From positions 2,914,001 to 2,978,000 of the forward strand of contig NZ_CP108464.1 of NCBI RefSeq assembly GCF_036226405.1: 64,000 nucleotides of DNA, read 5' to 3'. Positions within the stretch are counted from its first letter, which is position 1; each line of letters starts with the position of its first letter. Shown piece by piece: positions 63,316-64,000 of this stretch. The DNA is from Streptomyces sp. NBC_01260. GTDB taxonomy: Bacteria > Actinomycetota > Actinomycetes > Streptomycetales > Streptomycetaceae. The position numbers and the translations under genes were made by a program. Below the pieces are notes generated by a model that worked only from the letters and a program-made list of their open reading frames with translations, ran no database searches and was not told the origin of the DNA.

Positions 63316-64000
63316 TCACTCCGGCAGCAGGTGTCCGCGCCGCGAGAGCAGGAACTTCTTGAACGCCGCGACCGGCGGGGTGTCCGGGTGGCCGTCCAGC
63401 CAGGCGACACCGATCTCGCGGGCCGCCCGGGGCGCCGTCACCGTCAGTTCCACGACTCCGGGGCGGGCCACCGCCGGGGGCGGGAGCAGGGCCACGCCCA
63501 GGCCTGCCGCGACCAGGCCGCGCAGGGTTTCGGCCTCCTCGCCCTCGAAGGCGACGCGGGGGACGAAGCCCGCCTCCGCGCAGAGGTCGTCCGTGATGCG
63601 GCGCAGGCCGTAGCCGGGTTCCAGGGTGACGAACGTTTCGTCGGCGGCCTCCGCCAGGCGGATGCGGCGGCGGGTGGCCAGCCGGTGGTCGTCGGGGACG
63701 ACGAGGCGCAGCCGCTGTTCGTCCAGGCGCAGGGCGACCAGGTCCGGGGCGTCCGGGACGGGTGAGGTGAGGCAGAGGTCGAGGCCGCCCGCGCGGAGGC
63801 GTTCGATCATGGCCTCGCCGTAGTTCTGGACGAGCTGGAAGCGGACCCGCGGGTGGTCGGCGCGGAAGGCCCGGATCAGGGCGGGGACGGTCTCCGAGCC
63901 CATCGTGTGGAGGAAGCCGAAGGCGACCTTGCCCGCGGTGGGGTCGGCGTCCGCCCGTACCGAGTCGGCGGCCTTCTCCACCTCGGCGAGCGCCCGCTCG
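63316..64000 (-). CDS. LysR-family regulator (partial, 5' end outside window)
   Basis: The visible 228 residues are the ligand-binding domain and linker of a LysR protein: GKVAFGFLHTMGSETVPALI, then FQLVQNYGEAMIERLRAGGL, DLCLTSPVPDAPDLVALRLD and GLGVALLPPPAVARPG. The N-terminal HTH lies beyond position 64000. The SxLP- and AFKKFLLS-type C-terminus is complete. Its stop at 63316 lies 64 nt past the convergent membrane-protein gene. Its target genes are unknown. Confidence 0.88.
   Translation of the reverse strand, partial: ERALAEVEKAADSVRADADPTAGKVAFGFLHTMGSETVPALIRAFRADHPRVRFQLVQNYGEAMIERLRAGGLDLCLTSPVPDAPDLVALRLDEQRLRLVVPDDHRLATRRRIRLAEAADETFVTLEPGYGLRRITDDLCAEAGFVPRVAFEGEEAETLRGLVAAGLGVALLPPPAVARPGVVELTVTAPRAAREIGVAWLDGHPDTPPVAAFKKFLLSRRGHLLPE

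Overview
The window is high-GC actinobacterial DNA and almost certainly comes from a Streptomyces chromosome. Evidence: strong third-position GC bias, a mycothiol S-conjugate amidase (mca), the AfsQ1/AfsQ2/SigQ locus, DUF397 and DUF5753 remnants, a class E sortase (LAXTG) substrate, frequent GTG and leaderless starts, rare in-frame TTA codons, and Streptomyces-type intergenic repeats. Most of it reads as conserved core chromosome. The first 1.3 kb and the last 5 kb look accessory.

Layout. 1-1300: type I methylase fragment, ribbon-helix-helix/PIN toxin-antitoxin pair, broken DUF255 gene. 1655-12600: membrane NB-ARC/TPR protein, mca, greA, a DrrAB-type exporter, threonine dehydratase, MarR regulator, small sigma-like operon. 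12700-24700: metB, msrA, gdhA, several small membrane proteins, a MacB/FtsX-type transporter, an L,D-transpeptidase lipoprotein and a sortase substrate. 24700-30800: hutH, a GGDEF cyclase, enoyl-CoA hydratase, class III adenylate cyclase and birA. 30900-39700: acyl-CoA carboxylase beta and epsilon subunits, maf, the carboxylase biotin subunit, TetR and DeoR regulators, and a quinone-reductase-type flavoprotein. 40500-51200: nucleoside and pentose catabolism (punA, a PGM2-like sugar mutase, deoC with two aldehyde dehydrogenase-type genes, a uridine-kinase-like gene), with pepP, an HTH regulator and a PH-domain protein interspersed. 51400-55200: sigQ divergent from afsQ1-afsQ2-lipoprotein. 55300-64000: VanZ, PspC, adenosine deaminase, a hydrolase, a Nudix protein, a pilin-like three-repeat protein, decayed DUF5753/DUF397 genes, an ECF sigma factor with its membrane partner, and a partial LysR regulator.

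The most striking result is a candidate regulon. The same perfect 12-bp palindrome CTACGCGCGTAG lies just upstream of punA, deoC and add, three dispersed genes that together turn adenosine and deoxyadenosine into pentose phosphate and acetaldehyde. In all three cases it sits beside a TANNNT -10 box about 6-7 nt before the start codon, so the mRNAs are probably leaderless. With the mutase after punA and the aldehyde dehydrogenases after deoC, the window holds a nearly complete nucleoside-scavenging pathway. A nearby DeoR-family regulator that carries a TTA codon is one possible controller.

Other notable items are a type IVb pilin N-terminus fused to three copies of an unrecognised extracellular module, a cysteine-free aldehyde dehydrogenase pseudoenzyme overlapping its active neighbour, a PIN toxin lacking its first catalytic aspartate, an NB-ARC protein with an altered P-loop, and two copies of a roughly 58-bp palindromic intergenic element. 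I saw no rRNA, tRNA, CRISPR array, insertion sequence or prophage.
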